A stretch of DNA of 64,000 nt from contig NZ_CAMVDO010000004.1 of the NCBI RefSeq assembly GCF_947166265.1, positions 62,001 through 126,000 on the forward strand, given 5' to 3'. Made by a program: the position numbers and the translations under genes. Position 1 is the stretch's first letter. Every line of letters starts with the position of its first letter. The notes under the pieces were generated by a model. It did not search any database, was not told the DNA's origin, and was given only the letters and a program-made list of their open reading frames with translations. Below are positions 6,351 to 13,770 of this stretch, one piece after another. The stretch comes from an uncultured Fibrobacter sp. (GTDB taxonomy: Bacteria > Fibrobacterota > Fibrobacteria > Fibrobacterales > Fibrobacteraceae).

Positions 6351-8642
6351 TTAGTCCTGAAGGCAACGAACTGAATACCTAAAATTCTTGTTATAGTCAT
6401 TCAGGAAAGGCGTCTCATTTGAGTAGTACAAGTCCACACCAACACCATACCAACCGTCAGAACCATTACCCCTCGAAGCACTCCAGAAACGCGCATTTTC
6501 TTTTTCACCAAACGAATCCTTGCCGGTCATATAACCCACAGGGAGTGCGGTAAAGCCAAATTCATCCTTGCCGTTAATATCCCCATACCAGCCTGTCTGC
6601 GACTTAAGAAGATCACCAGCAATCAATCGTTCACCGACGGCATCGAACAAAGTTTCCCATTCCGCTTTACTCGGCAAATGCCAACCTTCGGGACATACAC
6701 CGCGAACCGTGTCAGGCAATTCGCAAGTCTTACCGTAGCCACATTCGCCTTCGGTCTTGCCTACCGCCGCAGCCCAGGTATAGAGCCTTCCGTACTTCGC
6801 ACAATTATCCGCTAGGTTATCGAAGCAGACACTTTGCCCCTCAACTTCATAGTTCAAGTTTTCCGCCATCCAAACCTGATTTCCGATCGTTATTGTTCTG
6901 TATTCAACTCCAGCCTTATCCTTCATTGAACCCGAACTGCCCTTAATGTCAAACTTCCATTTTCCTGCGGTGCACTTATAATGCGACAACTGACCGTCAA
7001 GAACAATGCTACTATCATTCAAGTAATTAACGCAGCCCCGATTCCAACCAATCTCCGTACTATTCGCATACCGAAGCGTATCTTTATCAAACACCATTTT
7101 TTTTCCTGTAAACGGTCCATCAAGAAGTTCCCCCATTTTTGTATTCTTCGGGTTCCAATTGAACCGATCTTTTTCTAAATCCGTCGCGGCACGCCACCGG
7201 TACAGGCTAGCATCATCACAAATAAAGCGGACTTTATTGCCAGCACCATTTTCATTGAAGTATTTTTCGGCATAGAATTTCTGGGAATTGGTATTCGATA
7301 CATTCTTCACCGTTCCCACCTTATTTTCGCCCTCGCCACAAACGCCAAGGCCAAGTTCTTTACTCCAGAATTTGCGGATAAATTTTTCGAAGTCGGGAAC
7401 ATTACCGCCACCGAGGCCCCAGCCCTGAACATTCTTGCGAATTTTTACAAGTTTGCTTGCCGTATCCATTACCGTAGAATCCACAGAGGCGGCCCAATCG
7501 GCAATTTCAGCCCTTTTCGCTGCATTACCCCAATCGCCATCTTCAGCCAAATCGTCAGCCATTTCCGTCAAAAGCACCGAAAGATCCGTTTCATCGCCCT
7601 TACCCTGCAATAGAACCGAAATTGCGAGAAGAGCGGCATCGGCATCTGTCTTGCCGAACACGTCTAAGTATTCGGATTCAGCCTTCATCGAACTCGCATC
7701 GATGTGGAAGGCCGCTAGAATTTCAGCCTGAGCCTGCTTTTTAGCAGCCCGCACTGTTTTCTTTTCTTGCGTCACTAAGTAAAATACACGGTCCTTTTCA
7801 AGGTGCGTCAGCAAATTCACGTTTGCAGACCTGCGCGAAAGCATATTAGTATAGGCTTGCAACTTAATTGCCGTGTTCGTCGGCTTCCCCGTCACCTCGT
7901 TGTGGTACTTGCCATCGGCAACCAGCAACGCGTACTGGCTCACCAGATTACGCGAGGTAAACTTGTAACGACCATCGTCGTCCTTGATTTCACTCGTAAA
8001 GTTACCATTCGTCTGCTTGAGCGTACGGCCATCAGAAAGCTCGTAAAGATAAACCGTAGAGCCTTTCAGGAACGGGCCCTTCTGCGAATAGCCCGAGAGC
8101 GAATCTAGCGAAATCGCCACCTTTTCAGAATCCAGGTCCAACGTGTCGACAGAGGTCGTATCGACAGTCACTCCGTTCGCACGAAGATTCAAAGTCATCG
8201 ACTTGTCGCCACACTTGATCATAACCAAGGAATCCGTCTGAGCGGCAATCGAGCAACCTACGCCGTTGTCACCTTTTTCGCCGTCCTTACCGGCGGAACC
8301 GTTCAGCACCACACCGATGGAATCACCGTTGCAGACAATCTTGAGGCCGCTCTTGTCCTTGAGTTCCTTGGTCGTGCAGCTGAAATCGGCGGATGAATCC
8401 TTCGCGACCGTTGCAAACCAATTGCCGTCTACGCAGACTCGGTCTGCAGATTCATCTTTGACCCAAACGCGTTCGCCCTGATTGTCCTTGGTGCATTTGG
8501 GGAGATCCTTGACAGACTCGACAATTTCCGTGCCGCCGACCGCCACTTCCACGATTTTTTCGGTGGTGGTGGATTCGCCGCAAGCTGAAAACAGGACAAG
8601 AGACGAAATAATAGAGATGAGAGGTATGGAGATTTTTTTCAT
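6351..8642 (-). CDS. Lipoprotein with FISUMP domain, copy 2
   Basis: 763 residues from the ATG at 8642 (AAGGTG 6 bases upstream; the open frame extends only to a GTG 9 bases earlier). It has a normal lipoprotein signal peptide with the Cys at residue 21 (LVLFSAC), unlike copies 1 and 3. The N-terminal 450 or so residues are nearly identical to copy 1, but the collagen-like stretch is shorter (GSAGKDGEKGDNGVGC). The C-terminal 250 residues diverge and end in a FISUMP domain with CPEGWHLPSKAEW and a terminal RCLQD. Tandem duplicate of copy 1, with its own copy of the promoter and leader. Confidence 0.9.
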   Translation of the reverse strand: MKKISIPLISIISSLVLFSACGESTTTEKIVEVAVGGTEIVESVKDLPKCTKDNQGERVWVKDESADRVCVDGNWFATVAKDSSADFSCTTKELKDKSGLKIVCNGDSIGVVLNGSAGKDGEKGDNGVGCSIAAQTDSLVMIKCGDKSMTLNLRANGVTVDTTSVDTLDLDSEKVAISLDSLSGYSQKGPFLKGSTVYLYELSDGRTLKQTNGNFTSEIKDDDGRYKFTSRNLVSQYALLVADGKYHNEVTGKPTNTAIKLQAYTNMLSRRSANVNLLTHLEKDRVFYLVTQEKKTVRAAKKQAQAEILAAFHIDASSMKAESEYLDVFGKTDADAALLAISVLLQGKGDETDLSVLLTEMADDLAEDGDWGNAAKRAEIADWAASVDSTVMDTASKLVKIRKNVQGWGLGGGNVPDFEKFIRKFWSKELGLGVCGEGENKVGTVKNVSNTNSQKFYAEKYFNENGAGNKVRFICDDASLYRWRAATDLEKDRFNWNPKNTKMGELLDGPFTGKKMVFDKDTLRYANSTEIGWNRGCVNYLNDSSIVLDGQLSHYKCTAGKWKFDIKGSSGSMKDKAGVEYRTITIGNQVWMAENLNYEVEGQSVCFDNLADNCAKYGRLYTWAAAVGKTEGECGYGKTCELPDTVRGVCPEGWHLPSKAEWETLFDAVGERLIAGDLLKSQTGWYGDINGKDEFGFTALPVGYMTGKDSFGEKENARFWSASRGNGSDGWYGVGVDLYYSNETPFLNDYNKNFRYSVRCLQD

Positions 8643-8671
8643 AAAAAGCACCTTTTCACCTACAATTTAAA

Positions 8672-8700
8672 TTATTACAGCAATAAGGTTTCTACAAGAA
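8672..8700 (-). promoter_or_regulatory. Promoter of FISUMP copy 2
   Basis: Minus strand: -35 TTCTTG (8695-8700), 17-base spacer, -10 TAATAA (8672-8677), virtually identical to the promoter of copy 1. The duplicated unit includes the promoter, leader and upstream palindromic repeat. Confidence 0.6.
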
Positions 8701-8701
8701 A

Positions 8702-8729
8702 GGGAGATGCCCGCCTCCGCGGGCATGAC
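8702..8729. repeat. Palindromic repeat, family A
   Basis: Same GGGAGATGCCCGC...GCGGGCATGAC palindrome as at 6313, again 2 bases upstream of the -35 box of a FISUMP gene. Confidence 0.85.
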
Positions 8730-8750
8730 AATGCGAGAAACTGTCAACTA

Positions 8751-8851
8751 GAGACCCTTCGCCCTTCGGCATGGTTCGACAGGCTCACCAACCGAGCTCA
8801 GGGACCTTAACAGCGAGGATTCCGTTAAGGTATCGCCCTTCGCTCAGGATG
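8751..8851. repeat. Mosaic of dispersed repeats, family B
   Basis: Contains GAGACCCTTCG, GGTTCGACAGGCTCACC, GAGCTCAGGGACCTTA, GGATTCCGTTAAGG and CGCTCAGGATGAC units. It lies between the divergent FISUMP copy 2 and prenyltransferase genes. The same modules recur in other orders elsewhere in the window. Confidence 0.75.
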
Positions 8852-8893
8852 ACAAGGCAGGGGAAAGCTCTTTCAAAAAGCTATATTTTCGAT

Positions 8894-9787
8894 ATGCTTT
8901 TACACCTTTTTAAGATGTCTCGACCGGTGAATATCGTCATTGCCATGGTAACTCTTGCCATTGGCTACTACCTTCTTTCGGCAATGCCCACGAATGAGGG
9001 TGGAATCGAATGGATTTCGCTTATTTTGCAGACACTTGGATTTGCATTCGCCATCAGCTTTGCAAACATCCAGAATGATATCTGGGATCTTGAATCGGAC
9101 CGCCTGAACCGCCCGGAACGTCCGCTCGTAACCGGAAAAGTTTCGATAGCCGTTGCACAAAAGGCGTGGATTATTTTACTGGTGCTCACCCTTGCGGCAG
9201 GACTTGCCGACAGCATTCTCACCAAGACAAACTGGACCGCAAGTATTTTCTTTGTTCTGCTGAGCTTACTGCTGATTGCTTACAACAAATGGCTCAAGCA
9301 TATTCCGCTGCTAAAAAATATGACCGTCGCCCTGATGTGTGCGACGCCCCTACTTCTCTGCTATTTCTACCCCGCCGGCATAAGCGAAACCGAGACCTAT
9401 ACGATGGACCCTGCCGACAAAATCGGGTACCTCTACCCCGCAATGTTATTCGCATTTTTACTCACAACCGCCCGCGAGATATACAAGGACCTGGAAGACG
9501 AAACAGGAGACCTCAAGGCAGGAATTATGACTTTCCCGCTGATTGCAGGAGCAAAAACCGCAAGGAGGCTCGCCGGATTCATCTGCATTTTCTGCTGGGC
9601 CATTTTACCGCTCCCGGTGCTGCAAGGCTACTATCCGACCTTGTTTTTGATGATTACAGGCGCCATTTTTACGCCCACGATTCTCGCCATTCTCATTTAC
9701 GCCCACAAACGTAACTACCGACGCGCCCAGAAATTGGTGAAAGTCGCCATGTTCGCAGGACTCGTGGCGTTACTCGTGTGTTGTTAG
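8894..9787 (+). CDS. UbiA-family prenyltransferase (membrane)
   Basis: 297 residues, about eight hydrophobic segments. Both Asp-rich motifs of the family are present: NDIWDLESD near residues 56-64 and the second motif KDLEDETGD around 192-200, which bind Mg2+ and prenyl diphosphate. The closest type is the geranylgeranylglycerol-phosphate/chlorophyll-synthase branch, but the acceptor cannot be read from the sequence. The open frame continues 41 codons upstream only through repeat DNA, so the start is set at the ATG at 8894. It has no Shine-Dalgarno, but a TATATT lies 5 bases upstream, so the transcript may be leaderless. Convergent with the asparaginase gene (stops 3 bases apart). Confidence 0.85.
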   Translation: MLLHLFKMSRPVNIVIAMVTLAIGYYLLSAMPTNEGGIEWISLILQTLGFAFAISFANIQNDIWDLESDRLNRPERPLVTGKVSIAVAQKAWIILLVLTLAAGLADSILTKTNWTASIFFVLLSLLLIAYNKWLKHIPLLKNMTVALMCATPLLLCYFYPAGISETETYTMDPADKIGYLYPAMLFAFLLTTAREIYKDLEDETGDLKAGIMTFPLIAGAKTARRLAGFICIFCWAILPLPVLQGYYPTLFLMITGAIFTPTILAILIYAHKRNYRRAQKLVKVAMFAGLVALLVCC

Positions 9788-9790
9788 AAC

Positions 9791-10741
9791 TTACAGGGCA
9801 AAGACGCGCTTAATATCATCGGTGCGACTCGTTTGAGTCAGAACCAGCTTGAGAAGTACCGCAGCTTTCTGCGGAGCAAGCCTTCCCGCACAAATTCGCC
9901 CCGGAGCAAGCGATTCATTCAAGGTGACAAGCCCATGGTGAGTTCGACTTGCAATCACGATGGGAATGTCAATTTTTTCGAGGACCTTCGCCCAAGCTAG
10001 GCTAAATTCACCCGAACCCGCACCCGCAATCACAAGACCGTCTGAAACGCAGGCGGCATATTCCAGAACTTTCGGATTGGCATCGATCGTAAAGTAGACG
10101 ACGTTCACACGAGGCAAGCGGTCAAGCTTGGAAACATCGAAAAAATTCTGCTCCTTGAGAGCATTCCAGTTGGAACCTTCGCCGGGAGCGTTCACCCCCA
10201 TGGCGTTGATGGCAGATGCACTACATTTTTGCACGTTGCGGGCATCGAAAAGTTCCCCCGCAAAATAAACCCACACCAAATTCGCAGGAGGGTCGTCGTC
10301 GACAGCAAAGCCAGCAGCCGCACGCACCGCCCCGAGTAAATTCGCAGGGCCATCCGGATTTTTCGCCGTCGCAGGTTTCATGGAGCCCGTCACAATCACG
10401 GACTTTTCGCACTTGACCGTAAGGCTTATGAAATAGGCAGTTTCATCCATCGTATCGGTACCGTGAGTCACGACGATTCCATCGACAGAATCATCCCCTT
10501 GCAATTCCGTAATGCGGTTCGAAAGCTTGATCCACAATTTGTCCGTCATGTCGTCGGAATTTACGTTGCAGATTTGCTCCGCAGAAATTTCAGCGTATTC
10601 TTCGAGTTCTGGCACCGAGGCAACCAGGTCCTCGGCCGAAATTTGCCCCGACACATAGCCTGTATTTTTTCCAGGTTCACCGACACCGGCAATGGTGCCA
10701 CCCGTAGCCAAAATCACGATATGTTTTTTACGACTTGCCAT
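9791..10741 (-). CDS. L-asparaginase (type I/II fold), cytoplasmic
   Basis: Hydrolyses asparagine to aspartate and ammonia. The 316-residue protein has ATGGTIAG with the nucleophile Thr at residue 16 and the second catalytic motif THGTDTMDE at 92-100. No signal peptide, so a cytoplasmic enzyme is likely; it could also act on glutamine. Upstream lies a short repeat and then the membrane-anchored peptidase gene on the same strand. Confidence 0.92.
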   Translation of the reverse strand: MASRKKHIVILATGGTIAGVGEPGKNTGYVSGQISAEDLVASVPELEEYAEISAEQICNVNSDDMTDKLWIKLSNRITELQGDDSVDGIVVTHGTDTMDETAYFISLTVKCEKSVIVTGSMKPATAKNPDGPANLLGAVRAAAGFAVDDDPPANLVWVYFAGELFDARNVQKCSASAINAMGVNAPGEGSNWNALKEQNFFDVSKLDRLPRVNVVYFTIDANPKVLEYAACVSDGLVIAGAGSGEFSLAWAKVLEKIDIPIVIASRTHHGLVTLNESLAPGRICAGRLAPQKAAVLLKLVLTQTSRTDDIKRVFAL

Positions 10742-10760
10742 ATTAAAAGTCCCATTCTTT

Positions 10761-10788
10761 AGATTCTACCGCTTCGCCCCAGAATGAC
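10761..10788. repeat. Dispersed repeat, family C
   Basis: AGATTCTACCGCTTCGCCCCAGAATGAC-type unit (given here in part). It matches the TCATTCTGGAGC...GATAGAATCC unit found inside the RsuA-type gene at 23718-23751 and in the FISUMP copy 1 signal region. Confidence 0.6.
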
Positions 10789-10802
10789 AAAAAAAACTTC
10801 AT

Positions 10803-11789
10803 TTAACGCACTTCGTCGAGGAGCTTTCGCGTAGAAACCCCGTAAAATTTCTGCAAGGCCTCGTCGGCATCCATTTGGCGCAGGCTCTGGATAAAATCCC
10901 TGAAATGAACAAAGCTTGCATTGCGCGCTAGGAGCCGTTCAACCATCGCCTGCGAATACCAATAGAGTTTAACGGCCTCCGCCGTATTATTTTCATTCAC
11001 AAACGGAGTCGTAAGGGCACTTACACTCGGAACATAACCTTCGGGCCTAGGCATTCCCGTACGGGATGCGTCGATCACCTGCGCAATTCCCTCGTTCACC
11101 CACAAGGGAACCCTTGTTCGCGTCATCGCCCGTACAAAAGCGTGCGTCAGTTCGTGAAAAAACATCGGACGGTAAATTTCACGGTACCGCATTACATTTA
11201 CAGGGATTCTCAGTTTTCCGTCAAATACGGCCCCTACCCATTCCGGACGCGGTCCAATCCCCTGATACATCGATGATTCGTAAAGAACAAGATGCATCTT
11301 GTTCTCTGGACGGAAATCGAACAAGTGGCACAGCGAATCGTACGCCACTTCCAGAACGGCCAAGGCTTCCATCACGTCGCTTCGGGCGGGGCGACCTTCA
11401 AATTCCACCCTAAAGTGCATCGAGCGTTCGATTTTCAGTTCTTCCATTTCGCGAATCAATGACTCGGACTTCTGCTTCAAGAATTCGAGGTCATCATTCG
11501 AAAAATTGCGCGACTGGATATAGGCGATGCATTCCTCGTAGCGTTCCTGTTCATAAAGGATTCCCGCCAAGTGCAGTTGCAAATTTTTGTCGTCAGGAGA
11601 TTCCTTAAGTAGCGTACGCACGTTCTTTTCGGCGCAGTTCCACTCCGCCATTTCAAGGCACTCGTTCGTTTCCTTAATCAACGCTTCATGACGTTCAAAC
11701 GCCTCTTTTTCGGCAGACTGCTGCATATACCAGCGAATCCCCGCGAGGAGAGCGATGATTAACACGACTATGTAAACAATATTCTTCAT
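10803..11789 (-). CDS. Membrane-anchored zinc metallopeptidase (gluzincin-like, peptidase MA type)
   Basis: 328 residues from the ATG at 11789. An N-terminal transmembrane anchor (residues 3-18) is followed by a TPR-like helical region (about 40-95) and a peptidase domain with HELTH at 212-216 and NEG (Glu 233) about 16 residues later, the usual third zinc ligand of gluzincins. Probably faces the periplasm. Substrate unknown. The zinc site is intact, so activity is plausible. Confidence 0.8.
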   Translation of the reverse strand: MKNIVYIVVLIIALLAGIRWYMQQSAEKEAFERHEALIKETNECLEMAEWNCAEKNVRTLLKESPDDKNLQLHLAGILYEQERYEECIAYIQSRNFSNDDLEFLKQKSESLIREMEELKIERSMHFRVEFEGRPARSDVMEALAVLEVAYDSLCHLFDFRPENKMHLVLYESSMYQGIGPRPEWVGAVFDGKLRIPVNVMRYREIYRPMFFHELTHAFVRAMTRTRVPLWVNEGIAQVIDASRTGMPRPEGYVPSVSALTTPFVNENNTAEAVKLYWYSQAMVERLLARNASFVHFRDFIQSLRQMDADEALQKFYGVSTRKLLDEVR

Positions 11790-11806
11790 CAATTATAATT
11801 CAACTT

Positions 11807-11844
11807 GAGATCCTTCGACTTCACTTCGTTTCGCTCAGGATGAC
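11807..11844. repeat. Dispersed repeat, family B
   Basis: GAGATCCTTCGACTTCACTT...CGCTCAGGATGAC, an imperfect palindrome (GATCCT...AGGATGAC) between the peptidase and DUF4416 genes. Confidence 0.75.
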
Positions 11845-11859
11845 TCGTTGTGCCGTTTC

Positions 11860-12390
11860 CTACTGTCGACTTTTCTTAAATTTTTCGCGGATCAGTTGCA
11901 AGTCATGCTGATACGGGTTTCGCTTAAAGTCCTCGAAAGCCCACGCGGTCGGGTGGAAAACGCCCTTGGCATAAGTCAAAAGCATATCTAGCCACACGCC
12001 TTTCCCGGCGTAAAGCTTGAACGGCCCTCGCTTATAGCTCGGGAGCACCACCTTGTCCAAGTCCATATAGCCGATATCGATGTTTACCGTCCGCATATCG
12101 GGATTATCCGCACTTGCCATCGAAAATTCAAGCGCGTTGCTTCGTTCTTTCTCTTCCGCAATCGTTTCGGGCGGAATCACCTTTACAAAAGAAACAACTC
12201 CGCGATACAACCCCTCCCCCATTTCTGGAGCATAGTAGGGAGTCTTGTCGAAAGCAAAAAGTTTTCCCTTGTGGAGTATTTTTCCCCAGGTCCGTTCGAG
12301 AGCATCGATCACTTCAGGGTTCCATTCGGCCCCCCGCTGCAATACAAAAGCGATCAACTGAGCATTTTCAGAAAATTGCGAAGCTTTCAT
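11860..12390 (-). CDS. DUF4416 family protein
   Basis: 176 residues matching the DUF4416 pattern: FAFDKTPYYAPEMG in the middle, then NIDIGYMDLDKVVL and a C-terminal WAFEDFKRN. The family is found in several phyla and its function is not established. No signal peptide. It ends 15 bases from a repeat and starts 18 bases after the metalloprotease lipoprotein gene, so the two may be co-transcribed. Confidence 0.8.
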   Translation of the reverse strand: MKASQFSENAQLIAFVLQRGAEWNPEVIDALERTWGKILHKGKLFAFDKTPYYAPEMGEGLYRGVVSFVKVIPPETIAEEKERSNALEFSMASADNPDMRTVNIDIGYMDLDKVVLPSYKRGPFKLYAGKGVWLDMLLTYAKGVFHPTAWAFEDFKRNPYQHDLQLIREKFKKSRQ

Positions 12391-12408
12391 ATTTTTCCAT
12401 CAAAATAA

Positions 12409-13698
12409 TTAGTGCGGAATGATCATCAGGTTCGCACGCAAGACTGCCAACTGTTTTTTCGAGAAACTCAGGCTTACGCCATTTACAATCGACGGGAACA
12501 TATAATTGGTCGCATCAGGGCAATCCGTCAACCTGAACGAGGCCGCCCTTTCAACTAATGCAGTACGGTAGAACAGGTGACGATCATTCACGTCCTTTTT
12601 CATCTTCTGCATCAAGCCACTCCGCTGCAACTTTTCACAATACGGGGTGTCATCCAGTCCATCTTCGACATTGGAGTAGTCTCCGAGATCGTAATCACCA
12701 ACAATATGCTGGATATCGGCCTTAGTCGTCGTTGTATGACGGAGTCCCAAAAAATGTCCCGATTCGTGCAATGCCGTTTCCACGATTTCATCCATCGACA
12801 AAGAAACTTCCTCGTCGTAAGGAGACCTTGCATAAGCCCCCAACACAACCGTACTCCCCTTGCCGCCCCCAAGCTTTCCGCTAAAGAGATCAGAATAGCC
12901 TAAAACCTGAGTGGCATCGATACTGTGGACAAGAACAATGTCCAAGGCATTTTCCCTACCGGGCCACCCGCCCAATTCCGAAAGCATCATATCCTCAGAA
13001 GAGTATCCCGCAATCCAGGGTTCATCCGCAGGGAACTTCGCCCCTAAAGTCGGATGTTCATGCGCATACGAAACATACAGGGTATCCACCGTTATCGAAG
13101 AATAGTCCCGTCTGAAAGCCTTCTGCATTTGTGAAGCCAGGTCTTTCAAGGTAAAGCCGTCCAATTCACTGTCCACGTTTCCGACAACAATCAAGTTGAT
13201 CGACAAGTGATCCGAATAGGCGCCTTCACCGGTAAAGCGCACGTTACGCGTTTTTCCAGGAAAATAGTCGTCTTCCAAGGAAAGGGTCGCAGCCCACTCC
13301 GCTATCGCATTTTCTTCGCAGGTAAACGAATAGACATAGCGGCCAGCCTTTACTTGCGGTTCTAGGGTTCGAACCTTTTTCGATCTGAAACGCGATCCGC
13401 CCTCGTCAAAAATAAGACGGAACAGCTGCATCGTCGGAGCGTCATAGGCAGGATCCACATCAAAAGACAACTCATAAGTCGCTTTCGGATGGACAATCAG
13501 GGAGATTCCACGAGCCAGGTGTGCCGAAACCGAGTCATTTTTAGCAGCATCGTTCGGAAACAGCCCATACGTGATGTCCCCCGGATTTAGAACAATTTCA
13601 GACGACTCGTCGTCGGTACACCCCACACAAAGGCATCCCACCAAGAGAGAAATCGCAATAAGAAGGGGGCTAGGAAATTTTTTACAAAAATTTTGCAT
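12409..13698 (-). CDS. Lipoprotein metzincin protease (pappalysin/M43-like)
   Basis: 429 residues from the ATG at 13698. The open frame extends 41 codons upstream, but those run across the divergent comEC start. A lipoprotein signal peptide has two candidate lipoboxes (LLVGC, LCVGC). The zinc motif HESGHFLGLRH is at 311-321, followed by a DDTPYC segment and the Met-turn NYM at about 398-400, an order that resembles pappalysin-type (M43) proteases. The N-terminal 200 residues are beta-rich and unassigned. Probably a surface or periplasmic protease. Confidence 0.8.
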   Translation of the reverse strand: MQNFCKKFPSPLLIAISLLVGCLCVGCTDDESSEIVLNPGDITYGLFPNDAAKNDSVSAHLARGISLIVHPKATYELSFDVDPAYDAPTMQLFRLIFDEGGSRFRSKKVRTLEPQVKAGRYVYSFTCEENAIAEWAATLSLEDDYFPGKTRNVRFTGEGAYSDHLSINLIVVGNVDSELDGFTLKDLASQMQKAFRRDYSSITVDTLYVSYAHEHPTLGAKFPADEPWIAGYSSEDMMLSELGGWPGRENALDIVLVHSIDATQVLGYSDLFSGKLGGGKGSTVVLGAYARSPYDEEVSLSMDEIVETALHESGHFLGLRHTTTTKADIQHIVGDYDLGDYSNVEDGLDDTPYCEKLQRSGLMQKMKKDVNDRHLFYRTALVERAASFRLTDCPDATNYMFPSIVNGVSLSFSKKQLAVLRANLMIIPH

Positions 13699-13770
13699 AA
13701 AAATGGTTCGTGGCGGTTCAAAAAATACGTGTATATAGAAGATACATCTTTTTAAAGGATTTGAAAAGAA

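Noticed and set aside
8771-8893. 41-codon N-terminal extension of the prenyltransferase
   Set aside because: Encoded entirely by dispersed repeats and spacer DNA; the family begins near the ATG at 8894.
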